Below are positions 5,345 through 5,387 of a stretch of 5,387 nt of DNA, piece after piece. Under the pieces are notes generated by a model. The model searched no databases. It had not been told where the DNA came from and saw only the letters and a list, made by a program, of their open reading frames with translations. The stretch lies in the NCBI GenBank assembly GCA_937919295.1, contig CALFRX010000039.1, positions 1 through 5,387 of the forward strand. Direction: 5' to 3'. The translations under genes were made by a program, and so were the position numbers. The DNA is from an uncultured Peptococcaceae bacterium (lineage in GTDB: Bacteria; Bacillota; Dehalobacteriia; UBA7702). Numbering within the stretch: the first letter of the stretch is position 1; every line of letters begins with the position of its first letter.

Positions 5345-5383
5345 CTGTAGACAAAATGCGCGTTAGCGGATTTTGGGCTACAG
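5345..5383. repeat. Long imperfect palindrome, possible interspersed repeat element
   Basis: The arms pair as CTGTAG 5345-5350 with CTACAG 5378-5383, CAAAAT 5352-5357 with ATTTTG 5370-5375, and CGC 5359-5361 with GCG 5366-5368, around a GTTA loop. The only interruptions are a G-G mismatch and an A/GG bulge. It lies 4 nt after the previous hairpin and 4 nt from the window edge, so the element may continue. It does not look like coding sequence and has no T-run in view. Confidence 0.55.
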
Positions 5384-5387
5384 GATG

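Overview
The window looks like a chromosomal segment of a member of the Bacillota (Firmicutes). The evidence is a Bacillus-type succinate dehydrogenase/fumarate reductase in the order sdhC-sdhA-sdhB with a single five-helix di-heme cytochrome b anchor, a LexA whose helix-turn-helix resembles the Bacillus version, strong AGGAGG-like ribosome binding sites and a near-consensus sigma-A promoter. Mixed codon use without strong AT bias, and a possible fumarate reductase role, would fit an anaerobic Negativicutes or Clostridia lineage. That finer placement is inference only.

Left part (1-4171): a tightly packed plus-strand operon whose promoter lies left of the window. It opens with a 5'-truncated DUF1015/COG4198 gene carrying a DGHHR motif. 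One base after its stop comes sdhC (GTG start). After a 15-nt gap comes sdhA, and then sdhB, which overlaps sdhA by four bases (ATGA). SdhA (FAD, active site) and SdhB (2Fe-2S, 4Fe-4S and 3Fe-4S clusters) form the cytoplasmic catalytic head. SdhC anchors it in the membrane and moves electrons to or from (mena)quinone through two hemes. All key cofactor residues are present, so the complex should be functional. Sequence alone does not say whether it mainly oxidises succinate or reduces fumarate.

Middle part (4172-4638): about 470 bases without a conventional gene. It holds a hairpin plus T-run terminator after sdhB with a longer competing stem, a 49-codon plus-strand reading frame with its own ribosome binding site that looks like the N-terminal start of a TraX-type membrane protein cut short, a set of AT-rich nested inverted repeats, and a good promoter for lexA.

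Right part (4639-5387): a complete lexA gene, with cleavage site and Ser/Lys dyad intact, followed by two adjacent hairpins. The first has a perfect 10-bp stem whose T-rich side lies on the minus strand, suggesting it ends a converging gene to the right or acts on both strands. The second is a long imperfect palindrome running almost to the window edge and may be an interspersed repeat.

Most of the window is ordinary core metabolism and the SOS repressor. The less explained parts are the 4172-4638 spacer, the palindromes around lexA, and the coupling of a DUF1015 gene to sdhCAB. I see no convincing sign of a wholly new multi-gene system here.
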